The notes beneath the pieces were generated by a model, which was given only the letters and a program-made list of their open reading frames with translations, made no database searches and had not been told where the DNA came from. DNA of 7,543 nucleotides, from assembly GCA_016284485.1 (NCBI GenBank), contig JAEEOX010000182.1, positions 1 to 7,543 of the forward strand, written 5' to 3'. Shown here piece after piece: positions 6,250 to 7,543 of the stretch; position 1 is the stretch's first letter; the number at the start of each line of letters is the position of its first letter. Made by a program: the position numbers and the translations under genes. Source of the stretch: Bacillota bacterium. GTDB taxonomy: Bacteria > Bacillota > Clostridia > Peptostreptococcales > Anaerovoracaceae.

Positions 6250-6258
6250 ATTATAGCA
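6250..6258 (-). promoter_or_regulatory. Extended -10 promoter of the grd operon
   Basis: The minus strand reads TGCTATAAT, a perfect extended -10 box (TGnTATAAT). It would start transcription near 6243, about 64 bases before the grdA ATG. No good TTGACA-like -35 box lies 16-18 bases upstream (the bases there are ATCTCC), which fits an extended -10 promoter or one helped by an activator. It is the best promoter candidate in the gap between the transporter terminator and grdA. Confidence 0.7.
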
Positions 6259-6302
6259 AATAATGTGCCATCGGAGATATGGTTTTTTGCAGGGGTTTAT
6301 AG

Positions 6303-6313
6303 CCGAACATCGG
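6303..6313. promoter_or_regulatory. Small dyad (CCGA-ACA-TCGG) upstream of the grd promoter
   Basis: A perfect 4-base inverted repeat with a 3-base centre lies about 50-60 bases upstream of the -10 box, where an activator could bind. It is short enough to arise by chance, and I do not recognise it as the site of a known regulator. Confidence 0.2.
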
Positions 6314-6375
6314 GTATTTTCTATAGGTTTTGGTGCCATTTTAGGTAAAAAAACCCTTTCCCGCCTAAAACCATC

Positions 6376-6404
6376 AAAAAAGCGACAATAAGTTGTCGCT
6401 TTTT
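6376..6404 (-). terminator. Bidirectional intrinsic terminator after the transporter gene
   Basis: A perfect 7-base-pair stem GCGACAA/TTGTCGC (6382-6388 with 6393-6399) and a 4-base loop are flanked by six A on one side and five T on the other, so it has a T run in either direction. On the minus strand it follows the transporter stop codon by about 27 bases. It separates the transporter from the grd operon, which therefore needs its own promoter. Confidence 0.9.
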
Positions 6405-6430
6405 CTCGCTAATTTTTTGTCCCGGAGGGT

Positions 6431-7543
6431 CTATTTGCGTCCCAGGATCTTGTTCACGTCGTCCATATACTGCGAATAGTCCTCGCCCTTCCTTCTGGCT
6501 TCCAGCGCAGCCTTGATGGATTCGAAGGTGTCCTTGTTGATGGGGAACACCTTGAGCGCCAGTGTGCCCATCAGCAGCGCGATGCTGGGTATCAGGATGA
6601 AGGCGACGTTGAGTATGGGCGCCACAGTTGCGCTCTGGACCTCCAGCGTCGCATCGAAGCCGGAAGCGTCCAGTATCAGTCCGAATATCTGCACCATGAT
6701 GGCAGAGATCAGCGTGCCAAGCACAGAGATCATGGACATCAGGTCGCCCTCTCTCCTCTTGCCGTTCACCCACTCGTCCACCTCGATGATGTCGTAGAAG
6801 ATGGCTGAGCTTATCTGCCAGAAGCCGGTCTGGGTGAAGGCGAAGAAAGCCATGTACAGTATGGTTCCCCAGATGGTCCCGGGTCCCAGGAAGAAAACGA
6901 TGAGACCGATGACCCCTGTAGCGCTCAGGCTTATCATCTGCTGGTTCACCTTGCCCAGCTTCAGGGCCATGCGGTTGATTATGGGGGTCACCACCATGAA
7001 CACGCTAATGGTGACTATGTACATGTACGACATGTATTTATTGTCCAGGTGGGCACTGTACTGCAGGTAATAGATGGTTGCCACGTTGAAGAGTGCCAGG
7101 GCGCAGGTGAATGCGGTCTTGTACATCACCCCCAGCTTGCCGGTCCTGAGTTTCACCAGTTCCAGGTAGCTTCTGAAGATCGCTCCTATGGGATTTCCGC
7201 CCTTAACTGCGTCCTCTTTGCTGAGGACCAGGCCCTTGCCACGGTTCAGTATGGCGGATAAAGACCAGCCCAGACATGTGACGATCCCTACGATTATCCC
7301 CGTGGTCCACCAGCCGCCCTTGACGTCAGTGCCGTACAGTGCCAGTATCCCCAGGGGAAGCAGATAACCTACGCCGTTTCCTGCGATGGATATGGCTCTG
7401 GTTATGGTCCTGAGCTTGGTACGGTCATCGTAACCCGAAGCCAGCTCCGCGCCGAAGGCCTGATTCGGGATCTCAAAGGTGGAGAACACTACCCTGAAAA
7501 GCATGGCAAATACCAGATAGTAGGCTATCCTGAGAGGCCCTTC
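6431..7543 (-). CDS. GPH-family (MelB-like) cation symporter, partial (5' end beyond window)
   Basis: The frame is open from the right edge to a TAG at 6431-6433, giving the last 370 residues of a protein that is usually about 450-500 long. Two hallmarks of the glycoside-pentoside-hexuronide:cation symporter family (MFS_2 type) are seen: IPNQAFGAEL followed by DDRTKL near the visible start (about 7411-7474), and DEWVNGKRREG (6746-6778) in the cytoplasmic loop after a membrane segment. At least eight hydrophobic segments can be recognised, for example YLLPLGILALYG, TGIIVGIVTCLGW, VIGLIVFFLGPG and ILNVAFILIPSIALLMGTLAL, so it is an inner-membrane protein. The C-terminal tail is hydrophilic. Family members mostly import sugars with sodium or protons. 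The substrate here cannot be told, and the nearby grd operon does not prove amino-acid or betaine uptake. The Met at 7504 is internal, not the start. Confidence 0.9.
   Translation of the reverse strand, partial: EGPLRIAYYLVFAMLFRVVFSTFEIPNQAFGAELASGYDDRTKLRTITRAISIAGNGVGYLLPLGILALYGTDVKGGWWTTGIIVGIVTCLGWSLSAILNRGKGLVLSKEDAVKGGNPIGAIFRSYLELVKLRTGKLGVMYKTAFTCALALFNVATIYYLQYSAHLDNKYMSYMYIVTISVFMVVTPIINRMALKLGKVNQQMISLSATGVIGLIVFFLGPGTIWGTILYMAFFAFTQTGFWQISSAIFYDIIEVDEWVNGKRREGDLMSMISVLGTLISAIMVQIFGLILDASGFDATLEVQSATVAPILNVAFILIPSIALLMGTLALKVFPINKDTFESIKAALEARRKGEDYSQYMDDVNKILGRK

Noticed and set aside
6048..6339. Short separate proteins at the grdA 5' end
   Set aside because: The 64-residue frame is the first part of grdA stopped at the selenocysteine codon with a leader-encoded extension; the 85-residue frame is out of frame with grdA.
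1..7543. CRISPR arrays, insertion sequences, tRNA or rRNA genes
   Set aside because: No regularly spaced repeats, transposase-like frames, terminal inverted repeats or tRNA-like cloverleaf sequences were seen on reading the window.

Overview
The window holds most of a glycine reductase operon. It lies between a transporter gene cut by the right edge and an ECF sigma factor/anti-sigma pair cut by the left edge. Every gene I can support is on the minus strand, so transcription runs from high to low coordinates. The organism is most likely an anaerobic, amino-acid-fermenting member of the Bacillota (Clostridia). The reasons are the Stickland-type selenoenzyme, the strong AGGAGG ribosome sites, a zinc-finger anti-sigma factor and the clostridial CVPC thioredoxin. 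Some Synergistota and spirochaetes also carry glycine reductase, so the phylum is an inference.

Right end (6431-7543): the C-terminal 370 residues of a GPH-family (MelB-like) sodium/cation symporter, followed by a clear bidirectional hairpin terminator (6376-6404). The gene-free stretch 6180-6430 also holds an extended -10 promoter (TGCTATAAT, 6250-6258) and a GC-rich hairpin in the short predicted leader of the next operon.

Centre (867-6179): grdA, trxB, trxA, grdC, grdD and a small iron-sulfur protein gene, in that order. grdA is read through an in-frame TGA as selenocysteine 44. Protein A (GrdA) carries the carboxymethyl group as a selenoether. Protein C (GrdC plus GrdD) receives the acetyl group as a thioester and releases acetyl phosphate, which yields ATP. 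Thioredoxin reductase and thioredoxin return electrons from NADPH to oxidised Protein A. The substrate-specific Protein B genes (grdE/grdB or the sarcosine or betaine versions) are not in this window and must lie elsewhere if the pathway works. A strong hairpin without a T tract sits between grdA and trxB and may set different mRNA levels for grdA and the genes after it. The last gene (867-1634) is a 255-residue relative of epoxyqueuosine reductase (COG1600 type). It sits 13 bases after grdD and just before a strong terminator (816-853), so it looks like an uncharacterised member of the glycine reductase operon.

Left end (1-780): a separate unit with an ECF sigma factor started from TTG, overlapped by 8 bases by a zinc-finger, membrane-anchored anti-sigma factor that runs off the window edge.
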